This document shows positions 1 through 8,714 of a stretch of DNA of 64,000 nucleotides, in pieces. The notes below the pieces were generated by a model. That model was given only the letters and a program-made list of their open reading frames with translations. It did not search any database and had not been told where the DNA came from. Origin of the DNA: Micromonospora parathelypteridis. GTDB lineage: Bacteria > Actinomycetota > Actinomycetes > Mycobacteriales > Micromonosporaceae. The number at the start of each line of letters is the position of its first letter. The stretch's first letter is position 1. The position numbers and the translations under genes were made by a program. The stretch spans positions 6,324,001-6,388,000 of the forward strand of contig NZ_JACHDP010000001.1 of the NCBI RefSeq assembly GCF_014201145.1. The letters run 5' to 3'.

Positions 1-621
1 CATCGTGACCAGTCGCCAGCGGTCGCTGGTCAGCAGCTTGGCCACGGTGTCGTTGGGCTCAGGCCCGTCGAGCAGGCACTTGACGTACGTCGCCGGAAGA
101 TCACCCAGTGGACGGGTCACCACGGCCGGCTCGGTCAGCGTGGCGCCCGGGTGCGGGGTGGCGCCCTCGACGAGCCGTGTCACCTGCTCGTCGGTGAGAC
201 CCTGACCGTCGAACTCGGCCGCACCGAGCGGCGGCCAGTAGCCGTCGTCGGCAAGCAGCGCCTCGAATGCCGCCCGGCCCTGCCACCAGCCGGACGCGAA
301 CGACTCGCCGTCGACCGGCACCTCCGAGTCGACGAAGACCACCCTGGTCAATCGTTCCCCGATCCGCTCGGCGGCCTGACCCACCGGAATGCCCGAGTAG
401 CTGTGCCCCACCAGCACCACGTCACGCAGGTCGCAGCTCTCGATCTCGTCGACAATGTCCTGCACGTGGGTCTGCTGCCCAGCGGGCACGCCCCGCTTCT
501 CGGCCAGCCCGGAGAGCGTCAGTGGGTGGGTGCCATGGCCGGCCGCCCGCAGGGGCGGCACCACCTCGTCCCATGCCCACGACCCCAGCCACGCCCCCGC
601 CACCAGCACGAAATCAGCCAT
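1..621 (-). CDS. alpha/beta hydrolase, C-terminus outside the window
   Basis: I translated this frame directly; it has no stop before the left edge, so 207 codons are visible. The protein starts MADFVLVAGAWLGSWAW, the first strand and oxyanion-loop region of an alpha/beta hydrolase of the methylesterase / salicylate-esterase type, and has a nucleophile elbow GHSYSG with Ser74. The acid (Asp) is probably in the DGPEPND stretch near residue 195; the catalytic His would be beyond the edge. Substrate cannot be told. A TAGGGT box lies 7 nt before the ATG (629-634), so the mRNA is probably leaderless. Confidence 0.85.
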   Translation of the reverse strand, partial: MADFVLVAGAWLGSWAWDEVVPPLRAAGHGTHPLTLSGLAEKRGVPAGQQTHVQDIVDEIESCDLRDVVLVGHSYSGIPVGQAAERIGERLTRVVFVDSEVPVDGESFASGWWQGRAAFEALLADDGYWPPLGAAEFDGQGLTDEQVTRLVEGATPHPGATLTEPAVVTRPLGDLPATYVKCLLDGPEPNDTVAKLLTSDRWRLVTM

Positions 622-660
622 GGCCAGGACCCTAGCGCCGACCTGCGACAGACCGGTGGG

Positions 661-1041
661 TCACGACCAGGTGCGGGCCTCGGCGGCGAACACCTCCGGC
701 GGACTCTCCACCGGTAGCACACAGAGCAGGTGACCACCGGGTGCCCGCAGGACCCGGCACTCGAGCCACTGCGACACCTCGGTGGCGCCCAGGGCCAGCA
801 ACCGCGCGGTCTCGGCTGGCACGTCGTCGGTCTCGATGTCCAGGTGGAAGCGTGGCGCGTCGTCGACCGCCTGAACCGCGGTGACCAGCCCCGGCAACGC
901 CTCGTGCAGACCGACGAACTGCGGCTCCGCCGGAACGGGCCGGGTGCTGACGCCGAGCGCCGCCGACCAGAACTCCGCCGCCCGGGCGGCCTCCGCCTCG
1001 GGAGCGTCGATCAGCAGCGCGTACACCCGGCTTCTGTGCAT
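661..1041 (-). CDS. VOC family (glyoxalase/bleomycin-resistance fold) protein
   Basis: 126 residues, the usual size of a single VOC subunit. It opens MHRSRVYALLIDAPEAEAA and contains the paired beta-alpha-beta-beta-beta modules, with FHLDIETDDVPAETARLLALG in the middle and a C-terminal strand with GHLLCVLP. VOC proteins bind a metal and catalyse or sequester small molecules; the substrate is unknown here. I chose ATG 1041 because a TACCCT box (1049-1054) stands 7 nt upstream, the spacing of a leaderless start; longer readings extend into non-protein-like sequence. Confidence 0.85.
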   Translation of the reverse strand: MHRSRVYALLIDAPEAEAARAAEFWSAALGVSTRPVPAEPQFVGLHEALPGLVTAVQAVDDAPRFHLDIETDDVPAETARLLALGATEVSQWLECRVLRAPGGHLLCVLPVESPPEVFAAEARTWS

Positions 1042-1115
1042 GCACGGCAGGGTATCGAGGATGCGGGAGTGCCGCTCGCCGGCCGCGTCCACACCAGCGC
1101 TGACTGACCGGATGC

Positions 1116-2153
1116 TCAGCCGTGGTCTAGTGGAGGTGGCCCGGCCTCGACCGGCATCCGGTAGATCCGCACCGGATAGTCGACGGCCGGATGTCCACCG
1201 TTGAGCCCGGCGGTCAGGTGCAGCTGGGCCGCCGGCATCCAGAGCCGGGCATCGGCGTCGAGCCACATCGCGTCCACCCAGGCCAGCCGGGGGTCGGCGA
1301 CGAGCGTTCGTACGCTGCGGTCGGGCGCGATGGCGAGCACGCGCCGTCGTTCCACGTCGCTGAGGTAGATGGTGCCGGTGGCGTCGATGGCCGTGCCGCC
1401 GGTGCTCGGAGTGTCGCACCACCGCTCGACCCGCCGGGACATCTCGTCAACGGAGACCGATGGATCGTCCAACCAACGGGTGGCGATCCGGGACATCCCG
1501 CCGGAGGCCGGTTGGTAGTAGAGCCAGCGACCGTCCGGCGACACCTCGAGTTGGTCGACGTGCAGGCGTACCTCGGCGCCGTCCGGGTCACGCAGCGCGC
1601 GACCGTCGGCGACCAACGGCCCGCCCACCGTGCTCGGATGCCCGTCCAGCACCCGTCGGGACCGACCCGAATCGAGGTCGAGCACGATGAGGCCGGGTGC
1701 CCCCGCGTCGCTGAGGTACGCCACGGGGCCGTTGAAACGGGCGTCGTCGACGTAGCTGTTCGGGTGCACCGCCTCGTCGAGGTGGTAGACCCGCTCCACG
1801 TGGCCGCCGTCCGGGTTGATCGCGATCAGCCTGGCACCCCCCGGCACCTGCCGGCCGCCGATCTGCGGCGTACCCGAGTCAATGATCCACAACCGGCCGT
1901 CCGGGCCGGCGCGCAACCCGTTGACGTGGACGAACGCCCGGTCCGGTGGCTGGTCAGGCTGATTCCACGCGGCATCGGGGTACGGGTCACGGCCGCCGTC
2001 CGGCAGCGCCTCGACCACCTGCACGCCGGGACCGTCCGCCGACGGATAGCTCAGGAACACCCGCCCGCGCAGGGAGGTCACGCCCGTGCACACCCGGTCC
2101 TCGCGAAGCACCTGTGTGACCCGGTGATCCTCCTCGGTGGGCAGCGACGACAT
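1116..2153 (-). CDS. Yellow / major-royal-jelly-like beta-propeller protein (L-dopachrome tautomerase-related / SMP-30-like)
   Basis: 345 residues, no signal peptide. Successive blades can be seen: FVHVNGLRAGPDGRLWIIDSG, a middle blade with VAYLSDAGAPGLIVLDLDSG, a blade with LEVSPDGRWLYYQPASGG, and TAIDATGTIYLSDVERRRVLAI. This order (WIIDSG, then YLSD, then LYYQP, then a final TGTIY blade) is typical of bacterial yellow/MRJP relatives annotated as L-dopachrome tautomerase-related. Activity is not established for bacterial members; a lactonase-like role is possible. ATG 2153 is preceded by a GAGGAG-type ribosome binding site. The downstream neighbour VOC gene is 74 bp away. Confidence 0.8.
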   Translation of the reverse strand: MSSLPTEEDHRVTQVLREDRVCTGVTSLRGRVFLSYPSADGPGVQVVEALPDGGRDPYPDAAWNQPDQPPDRAFVHVNGLRAGPDGRLWIIDSGTPQIGGRQVPGGARLIAINPDGGHVERVYHLDEAVHPNSYVDDARFNGPVAYLSDAGAPGLIVLDLDSGRSRRVLDGHPSTVGGPLVADGRALRDPDGAEVRLHVDQLEVSPDGRWLYYQPASGGMSRIATRWLDDPSVSVDEMSRRVERWCDTPSTGGTAIDATGTIYLSDVERRRVLAIAPDRSVRTLVADPRLAWVDAMWLDADARLWMPAAQLHLTAGLNGGHPAVDYPVRIYRMPVEAGPPPLDHG

Positions 2154-2278
2154 CGACCCGCTCCTCACCCGCCCGGCGGCGTCCTCGGCTCCAGCCGGTG
2201 GTCGACGACTCCGGCGATCCGGCGCGGTATCCCCGGAGCGTGCCGGGCGAAACCGCCGGTCGCGCGCAACGTCAGCGC

Positions 2279-2701
2279 TCAGCGGTCCGGCGGTGCCGGG
2301 GGGCCGACCAGGGCGGCGAGCCGCTTCGGGGCCTGCACGCAGTAGCTCTCGGTGAGCAGCTCGCCCACCTCCTCCCAGTCGGTGTCCCCGTCCAGGACCA
2401 TGCCCATCACGTTCAGCCCCCAATCCGGTTTGTAAAAGGGGTGCCCGCCAGCGAGGAGCCCGGCGATCTCGTCGAGTGGAGACCGGAAGGTCAGCAGGCA
2501 GGCGGGCTGGTCGAGTGCGGCGGCTCGCGCCTGGACTGCCTGACGGTCGGGGTCGACGGTGTAGACGTGGGCGACGGTCCGCTTGCGGATCCGCCAGCGG
2601 GTGCCCACCCAGGCGGGCTCCTCGTAGGTCTCCGGCAACCCGAGGCAGATCGGCCGCAGCCGGTCGAGGAGTTCGGGTGGAACATCTCCGGGTTCGGTCA
2701 C
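2279..2701 (-). CDS. MmcQ/YjbR family protein
   Basis: 140 residues from GTG 2701. The YjbR fold (DUF419) is shown by the opening helix with CLGLPETYEEPAW, the strand WRIRKRTVAHVYTVD, the stretch ACLLTFRSPLDEIAGLLAGG followed by HPFYKPDWGLNVMGMVLDG, and the C-terminal helix EEVGELLTESYCVQAPKRLAALV. These small proteins are often called DNA-binding but their role is unclear. A TATGGT box (2710-2715) lies 8 nt before the GTG, consistent with a short or absent leader. Divergent from the acyl-CoA dehydrogenase gene. Confidence 0.8.
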   Translation of the reverse strand: MTEPGDVPPELLDRLRPICLGLPETYEEPAWVGTRWRIRKRTVAHVYTVDPDRQAVQARAAALDQPACLLTFRSPLDEIAGLLAGGHPFYKPDWGLNVMGMVLDGDTDWEEVGELLTESYCVQAPKRLAALVGPPAPPDR

Positions 2702-2855
2702 GGGCAGCGACCATAGTCGGCCGGTGTGACAAGTTCCGCTCGGCGAACGCGGCCCGGGCCGGTGGTGCGCGCCGTGTCGATCCGCCAGGATGGGCCGTGG
2801 CGACCCCGGGCCGTCGTCCTGGCCCGACCCACCCCCGTGCCCGCTGAGGAGTGCC

Positions 2856-4658
2856 GTGCCGTCCACCCTGCTCTCCCGCCGCGACCTCGACTTCCTGCTG
2901 CACGACTGGCTGCAGGTGTGCCAACTCGTCGAGCGTCCCCGCTACGCCGAGCACTCCAGGGAGACCTTCGACGACGCCCTGGACCTCGCCGAACGGGTGG
3001 CAACCGAGCAGTTCGCCCCGCACAACCGCGCCGCCGACCTCGCCGAGCCCACCTTCGACGGGCAGCGGGTGCGGCTGATCCCGCAGGTCCGCGCGGCGCT
3101 GGACAGCTTCGCCGAGACGGGGCTGCTCACCGCCGGGCTGGACGCCTCGGTCGGTGGCCTGCAACTGCCACACGCCGTCGCGGCGGCGTGCTTCACCTGG
3201 TTCCAGGCAGCCAACGTGGCCACCTCGGCGTACCCGTTCCTCACCCTGGGCAACGCCAACCTGCTGCTGGCACACGGCAGCGCCGAGCAGGTCGACACCT
3301 ACGTCCGGCCCATGCTGGAGGGCCGCTTCTTCGGCACCATGTGCCTGTCCGAGCCGCACGCCGGCAGCTCACTGGCCGACATCACCACCCGCGCCGAGCC
3401 CCAGGCGGACGGCACGTACCGGCTCTTCGGCACCAAAATGTGGATCTCCGGCGGCGACCACGAGCTGGCCGAGAACATCGTCCACCTCGTACTGGCACGG
3501 ATCCCCGGCGCGCCGCTCGGGGTGAAGGGCATCTCGTTGTTCATCGTGCCCAAGGTGCTGGTCGGCGCGGACGGGTCGCTCGGTGATCGCAACGACGTGG
3601 TCTTGGCCGGGCTCAACCACAAGATGGGTTTCCGGGGCACCACCAACACCCTGCTCAGCTTCGGCGACGGCGGGCACACCCCGGACGGCCGCGCCGGTGC
3701 GGTCGGCCACCTCGTCGGCGCACCGCATCAGGGTCTGGCGCAGATGTTCCACATGATGAACGAAGCCCGGATCGGGGTCGGGGCCGGCGCCACCGCGCTG
3801 GGTTACACCGGCTACCTCAAGAGCCTGGCGTACGCCAGGGAGAGGCCGCAGGGCCGTCCAGTCGGTGCGAAGGACCCGGCGGCCGGGCAGGTGCCGATCA
3901 TCGACCACCCCGACGTACGACGGATGCTGCTGGCACAGAAGAGCTACGTGGAGGGGGCGCTGGCACTGGTGCTCTACTGCGCGCGGCTGCTCGACGAACA
4001 GCGGACCGCCCCTGCCGACGCCGACCGCGAGCGCGCGCACCTGCTGCTGGACGTGCTCACGCCGATCACCAAGAGTTGGCCGTCGCAGTGGTGCCTCGCC
4101 GCCAACGACCTGGCGATCCAGGTGCTCGGAGGTGCCGGCTACACCCGTGATCACGACGTGGAGCAGCACTACCGGGACAACCGGCTCAACCCGATCCACG
4201 AGGGCACCCACGGCATCCAGGCACTGGATCTGCTGGGGCGCAAGATGACCATGCAGGGCGGTGCGGGTCTTGCCCTGCTGACCCGAACGATCGGGGACAC
4301 GATCGAGCGGGCTCGGCAGGCCGGGGGAGACGAGGCTGGTCTGGCGGACCTCCTGGCCGGCGCTGTGGACCGCGTCACCGCGGTCACCGGTCGGCTCTGG
4401 GCCGACGGTGATCCGGTGCTCGCGCTGGCCAACGCCAGTGCCTACCTGGAAGCGGTCGGGCACGTGGTGATCGCGTGGATGTGGCTGGAGCAGGTGCTGG
4501 CGCTGCCGCCGGAGGGGACCGGCGACACGTTCCACGCCGGCAAGCGGCAGGCCGCGCGCTACTTCTTCACCGTCGAGTTGCCCCGGACCGGTCCGCAGTT
4601 CGACCTGCTGCACAGCCGGGACCGGACCACCCTCGACATGCGGACCGACTGGTTCTGA
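2856..4658 (+). CDS. acyl-CoA dehydrogenase, ~600-residue FadE type with C-terminal extension
   Basis: 600 residues, much longer than the usual 380-400 because of an added C-terminal domain, as in actinobacterial FadE5-like enzymes. FAD-dependent alpha,beta-dehydrogenation of an acyl-CoA in fatty-acid beta-oxidation is the expected reaction. Visible family signatures are MCLSEPHAGSSLADITT (FAD/substrate region), LFGTKMWISGGDHEL, GLNHKMGFRGTTN and QVLGGAGYTRDHDVEQHYRD, with the probable catalytic base Glu in NPIHEGTHGIQ. GTG 2856 is chosen because GAGGAG ends 5 nt before it; the frame is open further upstream but that part is low-complexity. Chain-length preference is not readable. Confidence 0.93.
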   Translation: MPSTLLSRRDLDFLLHDWLQVCQLVERPRYAEHSRETFDDALDLAERVATEQFAPHNRAADLAEPTFDGQRVRLIPQVRAALDSFAETGLLTAGLDASVGGLQLPHAVAAACFTWFQAANVATSAYPFLTLGNANLLLAHGSAEQVDTYVRPMLEGRFFGTMCLSEPHAGSSLADITTRAEPQADGTYRLFGTKMWISGGDHELAENIVHLVLARIPGAPLGVKGISLFIVPKVLVGADGSLGDRNDVVLAGLNHKMGFRGTTNTLLSFGDGGHTPDGRAGAVGHLVGAPHQGLAQMFHMMNEARIGVGAGATALGYTGYLKSLAYARERPQGRPVGAKDPAAGQVPIIDHPDVRRMLLAQKSYVEGALALVLYCARLLDEQRTAPADADRERAHLLLDVLTPITKSWPSQWCLAANDLAIQVLGGAGYTRDHDVEQHYRDNRLNPIHEGTHGIQALDLLGRKMTMQGGAGLALLTRTIGDTIERARQAGGDEAGLADLLAGAVDRVTAVTGRLWADGDPVLALANASAYLEAVGHVVIAWMWLEQVLALPPEGTGDTFHAGKRQAARYFFTVELPRTGPQFDLLHSRDRTTLDMRTDWF

Positions 4659-4670
4659 GCGGGGCCGGTC

Positions 4671-4847
4671 TCACCGTCGGCGGGCCTGGTGGTTCATGGC
4701 CTGCCGTCCCTTGATCACGCCCAGGATGATCACGATCACCAGTGCGATCAGGCCGATGATGATCAGCCAGCGGACCGCCTCGAGGATCAGCCCCAGCAGA
4801 ATCAGCACGCCAGCGACCACGCCGACGACCCAGAGCAGTGCACGCAT
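4671..4847 (-). CDS. small membrane protein, 58 residues
   Basis: Too short for most gene callers. The peptide opens MRALLWVVGVVAGVLILLGL and continues with a second hydrophobic run after EAVRW, then ends in a basic tail (KGRQAMNHQARRR). It is therefore a two-helix hairpin or one long membrane segment with a cytoplasmic basic end. ATG 4847 has a GGGAGG ribosome binding site 5 nt upstream. Function unknown. It is convergent with the acyl-CoA dehydrogenase gene, 12 bp apart. Confidence 0.75.
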   Translation of the reverse strand: MRALLWVVGVVAGVLILLGLILEAVRWLIIIGLIALVIVIILGVIKGRQAMNHQARRR

Positions 4848-4943
4848 GTCGACCTCCCGTGACCGGCCGCGCCTGGTACGGCCGGCCCGGCTACACGTTC
4901 CCCGTCCGGCCGACACCATGCGCGGGCGGCATGCCGGAGTCGA

Positions 4944-5663
4944 TCAGGGGCCGGTACGCGCCACGTAGACGGTGTTCGCCGACTCACCGCCGGTCAGCGG
5001 ATTGGCGAACGGCACGACGTGCGCCCGTACGCTCGCGAACACCTCGGTGAGCGCCGCGGTGAACTCGGTGTCCGGCGGGTCGTCCGACCAGAGCGCGAAG
5101 ACCCCCTCCGGGCGTAGCAGGGCGGCCAGCCGGCGCAGCCCGGCCGGCGGGTAGAACGCCGCGTGGCTGGGGTGCAGGACGTTGCGCGGGGAATGGTCGA
5201 CGTCGAGCAGCACAGCGTCGAACCGCCGCCCGGGCGCCTCGACGTCGAAGCCGACGTCACCGGCCACCGCCGCGAAGAAGTCGGCCTGCACGAACCGGGT
5301 CCGCGGATCCTCGGCGAGCCCCGCCGCGAACGGCAGCAGCCCCTGCCGGTGCCAGTCGATCACGTCCTCGATCGCCTCCACCACCAGCAGCGAACGCACC
5401 CGGGGGTCGCCCAGTGCCGCGCACGCCGTGTATCCCAGCCCCAGACCGCCGACCACCACGTCCAGCGAGTCACCGGCCACCTCGGCGAGACCGAGCCGGG
5501 CCAGCTCGATCTCCGCGACCGGGAACAGGCTGGACATCAGGAACTCGTCGTCGAGCTTGACCTCGTACACCTCGACCTGGAGCGCCGGGTCCCGCCGCCG
5601 GCGCAGGCTGATCGCGCCGATCGGGGTCTCCCGCCAGGCCAGCTCTTCAAAACGCGCGCCCAC
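4944..5663 (-). CDS. spermidine-synthase-like SAM-binding protein
   Basis: 239 residues with a Rossmann core: LDVVVGGLGLGYTACAALG (motif I), SLLVVEAIEDVIDWHRQGLLP (ribose-binding acidic residue), then FDAVLLDVDHSPRNVLHP, which matches the D-x-D-H-x-P signature region of spermidine-synthase-like enzymes. Polyamine synthesis is not certain, since many actinobacterial members lack the canonical substrate residues. GTG 5663 has a GAGAGGG site just upstream and begins VGARFEELAWRETPIGAISL. It is divergent from eccB. Confidence 0.8.
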   Translation of the reverse strand: MGARFEELAWRETPIGAISLRRRRDPALQVEVYEVKLDDEFLMSSLFPVAEIELARLGLAEVAGDSLDVVVGGLGLGYTACAALGDPRVRSLLVVEAIEDVIDWHRQGLLPFAAGLAEDPRTRFVQADFFAAVAGDVGFDVEAPGRRFDAVLLDVDHSPRNVLHPSHAAFYPPAGLRRLAALLRPEGVFALWSDDPPDTEFTAALTEVFASVRAHVVPFANPLTGGESANTVYVARTGP

Positions 5664-5752
5664 GGGTGCCCTCTCGCCGCCGGATTCGTCCCCGGATGGT
5701 ACCGGTTGCCCCGTGCCGGCAACGCAGGGCTACGGGACATCGACGCAACGCA

Positions 5753-5758
5753 TATCCT
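5753..5758 (+). promoter_or_regulatory. candidate -10 box for eccB
   Basis: TATCCT at this site would start transcription near 5765, giving a ~24-nt leader that carries the GGAAGGGA ribosome binding site before ATG 5789. I see no convincing -35 box. Confidence 0.4.
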
Positions 5759-5788
5759 GTGCGCGGCCGATCCATCGGAAGGGACACC

Positions 5789-7165
5789 ATGCCGTCGCGG
5801 CAGGACCAGCTGCACTCCTACCAGTTCAGCGTCCAGCGGGCGGTTGCCGCCCTGGTCATGCGGGAGACCGACCCCGCACAGTCGCCGTTTCGGCGGTTGG
5901 CCGGCGCAGGTCTGGCCAGCGTCCTGGTCGCGGCGATCGGGCTCGGTGGCTCGGCGCTCTACGGCCTGTTCGCCGGTGGCGGCAAAGGGTGGCGCGACCA
6001 GGGTGCGGTGATCGTGGAGAAGGAGTCCGGCGCCCGGTTCGTCTATCGCGAGCAGAAGCTGCACCCGGTGCTCAACTACGCCTCGGCGCTGCTCATCGTG
6101 GGCGCGGACAGGTCGAAGACCGTGCTGGTGTCCCGACGCACGATCGACGGCGTGCCGCGCGGGCTGCCGCTGGGCATCGCCGACGCGCCTGATTCGCTGC
6201 CCGCCGCCGGGCGGCTGGCCACCGCTGCCTGGACCGTCTGCTCAACGGCTTCCGCCGGAGAGGCACCCCGCTCCGCGCTGCTGATCGGCACCGAGCCCGA
6301 CGGCGGCCGGCTGCTGGGCGACGAGGCGTTGCTGCTGAGTCACCCCGACGGTGGGCTGCACCTGGTCTGGCACCAACGGCGCTACCTCGTCCGCGATCCC
6401 AGCAGGGTGTTGGCGGCGCTCGCCACCACGCGGGCGCAGGCGGTGCCGGTGGCGCCCGCCCTGCTCAACTCGCTGCCCACCGGCACCGACCTCGCCCCGC
6501 TCGACCTACCCCAGCTGGGTCAGTCCGCCACCCAGGTGCCGGGAGCCACGATCGGCACGGTCTACCTGGTGAGCAACTCCGGCGGCGGCCGACAGTACGC
6601 GGTTGCTCTCGACGCCGGGCTGGCGGGCATCACCGAGCTGCAGGCGGGGTTGTTGCTGGCCCGCACCGGGCAGGGTGAGCCGGTGCCGATGACCTTGGGC
6701 CAGTTCGCCGCGCTGCCCACGGTGCCCGACCTCGCTCCGACCGGCCCGAACGCCCCGCCGCCGACCCCGCCCCGGCTCGCGGCCGGCGGCGAGGGGGCGC
6801 TCTGCACCCGGGTCGCCGACGACGGTGGGGTTGGTGAGGTGCGCTGGGGCGTACCGCTGCGGGACCTGGCGGCCGCGCCGCGGACCGCGCCGACCGGCGG
6901 CGCGGTGCTGGCCGATCATGTGGTGGTGGAGCCGGGTCGCGGCGCGGTGGTCGAGGCCGCCGCGGCGCCCGGCGCGACCGGCGGCGCGGTCTCCGTGGTC
7001 ACCGACCTGGGCCGACGGTACGTGCTGGCCGACCGGGAGGTCCTCGCGATGCTCGGCTACCGCGACGTGCGCCCGTTGCGACTGCCGGCCGGCCTGGTCA
7101 GCCTGGTGCCGGCCGGCGCGACCCTGGACCCGGCTGCCGCCCGGGCCGTTGCCGCCCCGGGCTGA
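5789..7165 (+). CDS. eccB: type VII secretion protein EccB
   Basis: 458 residues, close to the usual EccB length. EccB is a membrane-anchored periplasmic ATPase-associated subunit of the ESX/type VII secretion core. The family start MPSRQDQLHSYQFSVQRAVAAL is intact, followed by one membrane helix at about residues 39-62 and a long extracytoplasmic domain with the expected repeats (YLVSNSGGGRQYAV and RYVLADREVLAMLGY). ATG 5789 has GGAAGGGA upstream. No other ESX gene (eccC, eccD, mycP, esxAB) lies near, so this copy is an orphan within the window; it may serve an ESX locus elsewhere or be a relic. Confidence 0.92.
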   Translation: MPSRQDQLHSYQFSVQRAVAALVMRETDPAQSPFRRLAGAGLASVLVAAIGLGGSALYGLFAGGGKGWRDQGAVIVEKESGARFVYREQKLHPVLNYASALLIVGADRSKTVLVSRRTIDGVPRGLPLGIADAPDSLPAAGRLATAAWTVCSTASAGEAPRSALLIGTEPDGGRLLGDEALLLSHPDGGLHLVWHQRRYLVRDPSRVLAALATTRAQAVPVAPALLNSLPTGTDLAPLDLPQLGQSATQVPGATIGTVYLVSNSGGGRQYAVALDAGLAGITELQAGLLLARTGQGEPVPMTLGQFAALPTVPDLAPTGPNAPPPTPPRLAAGGEGALCTRVADDGGVGEVRWGVPLRDLAAAPRTAPTGGAVLADHVVVEPGRGAVVEAAAAPGATGGAVSVVTDLGRRYVLADREVLAMLGYRDVRPLRLPAGLVSLVPAGATLDPAAARAVAAPG

Positions 7166-7187
7166 GGGTGACGCCGCCCGAGGGGTG

Positions 7188-7793
7188 TCAGTCGGCCGGG
7201 CGGCGCAGGACGCTGACCGCGAACGGCGCGTCGTCGCGCCACGGGCGCAGGTCCCAGGTGGCGAAGCGCTGCTCCACCCGCAGCCCGGCGGCCACCGCGT
7301 CGGCGTCGAACGCCGTCAGCGGGTAGCCACGCTCGGTGCCGAAGCCCACGGTCAGCACGCCGTCGGGCCGCAGGTGCGCGGCGACCCGGCGCAGCACCTC
7401 CGGTTCGGTGCCGACGGCGACGAAGGCGAGGACGTTGCCGGCCAGCACCGCCGCGTCGAACGGCTCGGCCTCACCCATCGCCGGTAGGTCCAGCTCGGCG
7501 AGGTCGGCGACCAGCCACGTCGGGCCGGGGTAGTCGGCGCGGGCCGCGGCCACCAGCGCGGGATCGGCGTCCACCCCGACCACGGTGTGCCCACGCTGGG
7601 CCAGCGCGGCACCAACGCGGCCGGTGCCGCTGCCGGCGTCGAGAATCCGGGAGCCGGGCGCGACGAGAGCGTCCACCAGTCGGGCCTCGCCGGCCAGGTC
7701 CGCGCCCTCGGCCGCGAGCTTCCGAAACCGGTCGATATACCACTGTGAGTGCTCGGGGCCGGTGTCGGTCGCCCAGCGGGTCGGGTTGGCCAT
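7188..7793 (-). CDS. class I SAM-dependent methyltransferase
   Basis: 201 residues. Motif I is ILDAGSGTGRVGAALAQRGH, followed by VVGVDADPALVAAARADYP and the motif-IV-like FDAAVLAGNVLAFVAVGTEPEVLRR. This is the small Methyltransf_25/11 type; the methyl acceptor cannot be read. ATG 7793 starts MANPTRWATDTGPEHSQWYI, a common opening for actinobacterial members. Convergent with eccB, 22 bp apart. Confidence 0.85.
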   Translation of the reverse strand: MANPTRWATDTGPEHSQWYIDRFRKLAAEGADLAGEARLVDALVAPGSRILDAGSGTGRVGAALAQRGHTVVGVDADPALVAAARADYPGPTWLVADLAELDLPAMGEAEPFDAAVLAGNVLAFVAVGTEPEVLRRVAAHLRPDGVLTVGFGTERGYPLTAFDADAVAAGLRVEQRFATWDLRPWRDDAPFAVSVLRRPAD

Positions 7794-7847
7794 GTGGCCA
7801 CCGTAACCGGGCTGCCGAGGGCGCGGCCGGAGACCTGGGGGAGACGC

Positions 7848-8714
7848 TCATCCCTTCTCCGCGCCGCTGGTCAGCCCCTCGGTGAGCAGCCGCTCGCTGG
7901 CGAAGAAGAGGATCACGATGGGCAGGGTGAGGACGACCGACCCGGCCATCAACACCGTCTTGGGCACCTCCACCCCGTCGGCGAGCAGGGACAGCCCCAA
8001 CGACACCGTCCACCGGTTGGGTTTGTCGACCAGGAACAGCAGGGCGAAGAGGAACTCGTTCCAGGCGATCATGAAGTCGTAGAGCGCGACCGCCATGATC
8101 GACGGCATGGCGAGGGGCAGGCTGACCCGCCGGATGATGCCGAGTCGACCAGCGCCGTCGATGGCGGCGGACTCTTCCAGGCTGACCGGGATGGTCTCGA
8201 AGTAGTTCCTCAGCATGTAGACCGACACCGGCAGGGTCTGCGAGATGTAGACCAGCACCAGGCCGAACAACGAACCGCGCAGTTCGGCGAGGCTGAACAC
8301 CACGAACAGCGGGATCGCGATGACGATCGACGGGAACAGATAGACCGCCAGGAAGAGGAAGTCGACCTGCCGCCGCCCGAAGAACCGCAGGCGGGCCACC
8401 GCGTACGCGCCGGGGATCGCCACCACCAGGGTGAGCACGGTCGCCGCGACCGCGACCACGCCACTGTTGCGGATGAAGGTGAGGAATCCCTGCCCGCCGT
8501 CGTCGGTGGCCTTGAGGACCTCGGCGTACGTGGCCACGGTCAGCTCACCGAAGCCGACCACCAGCGAGCCGGGGTCGAGCAGTAGCCGCTCGATGGGGCG
8601 TACCGAGAGCACCAGCATGTAGTAGAAGGGGAAGACGGTGACCACCAGGAACGCGGCGATCACCAAGCGGCGCAGCCAACGCAGGCTCACCGTCTCGACG
8701 AGGTCCCGCTCCAT
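7848..8714 (-). CDS. carbohydrate ABC transporter permease, MalG type
   Basis: 288 residues with six hydrophobic segments. The cytoplasmic EAA loop reads EESAAIDGAGRLGIIRRVSLP, the contact site for the ATPase. It is the inner-membrane partner of the MalF-type permease next to it: its ATG shares one base with the stop of that gene (TGATG at 8712-8716), so the two are translationally coupled. No ATPase gene follows, so the importer probably uses a shared MsiK-type ATPase encoded elsewhere, as is common in actinobacteria. Confidence 0.93.
   Translation of the reverse strand: MERDLVETVSLRWLRRLVIAAFLVVTVFPFYYMLVLSVRPIERLLLDPGSLVVGFGELTVATYAEVLKATDDGGQGFLTFIRNSGVVAVAATVLTLVVAIPGAYAVARLRFFGRRQVDFLFLAVYLFPSIVIAIPLFVVFSLAELRGSLFGLVLVYISQTLPVSVYMLRNYFETIPVSLEESAAIDGAGRLGIIRRVSLPLAMPSIMAVALYDFMIAWNEFLFALLFLVDKPNRWTVSLGLSLLADGVEVPKTVLMAGSVVLTLPIVILFFASERLLTEGLTSGAEKG

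Noticed and set aside
1116..3359. A long 747-codon minus-strand frame
   Set aside because: Only the part from 2153 down is protein-like; upstream it is antisense to the acyl-CoA dehydrogenase and to the MmcQ gene.
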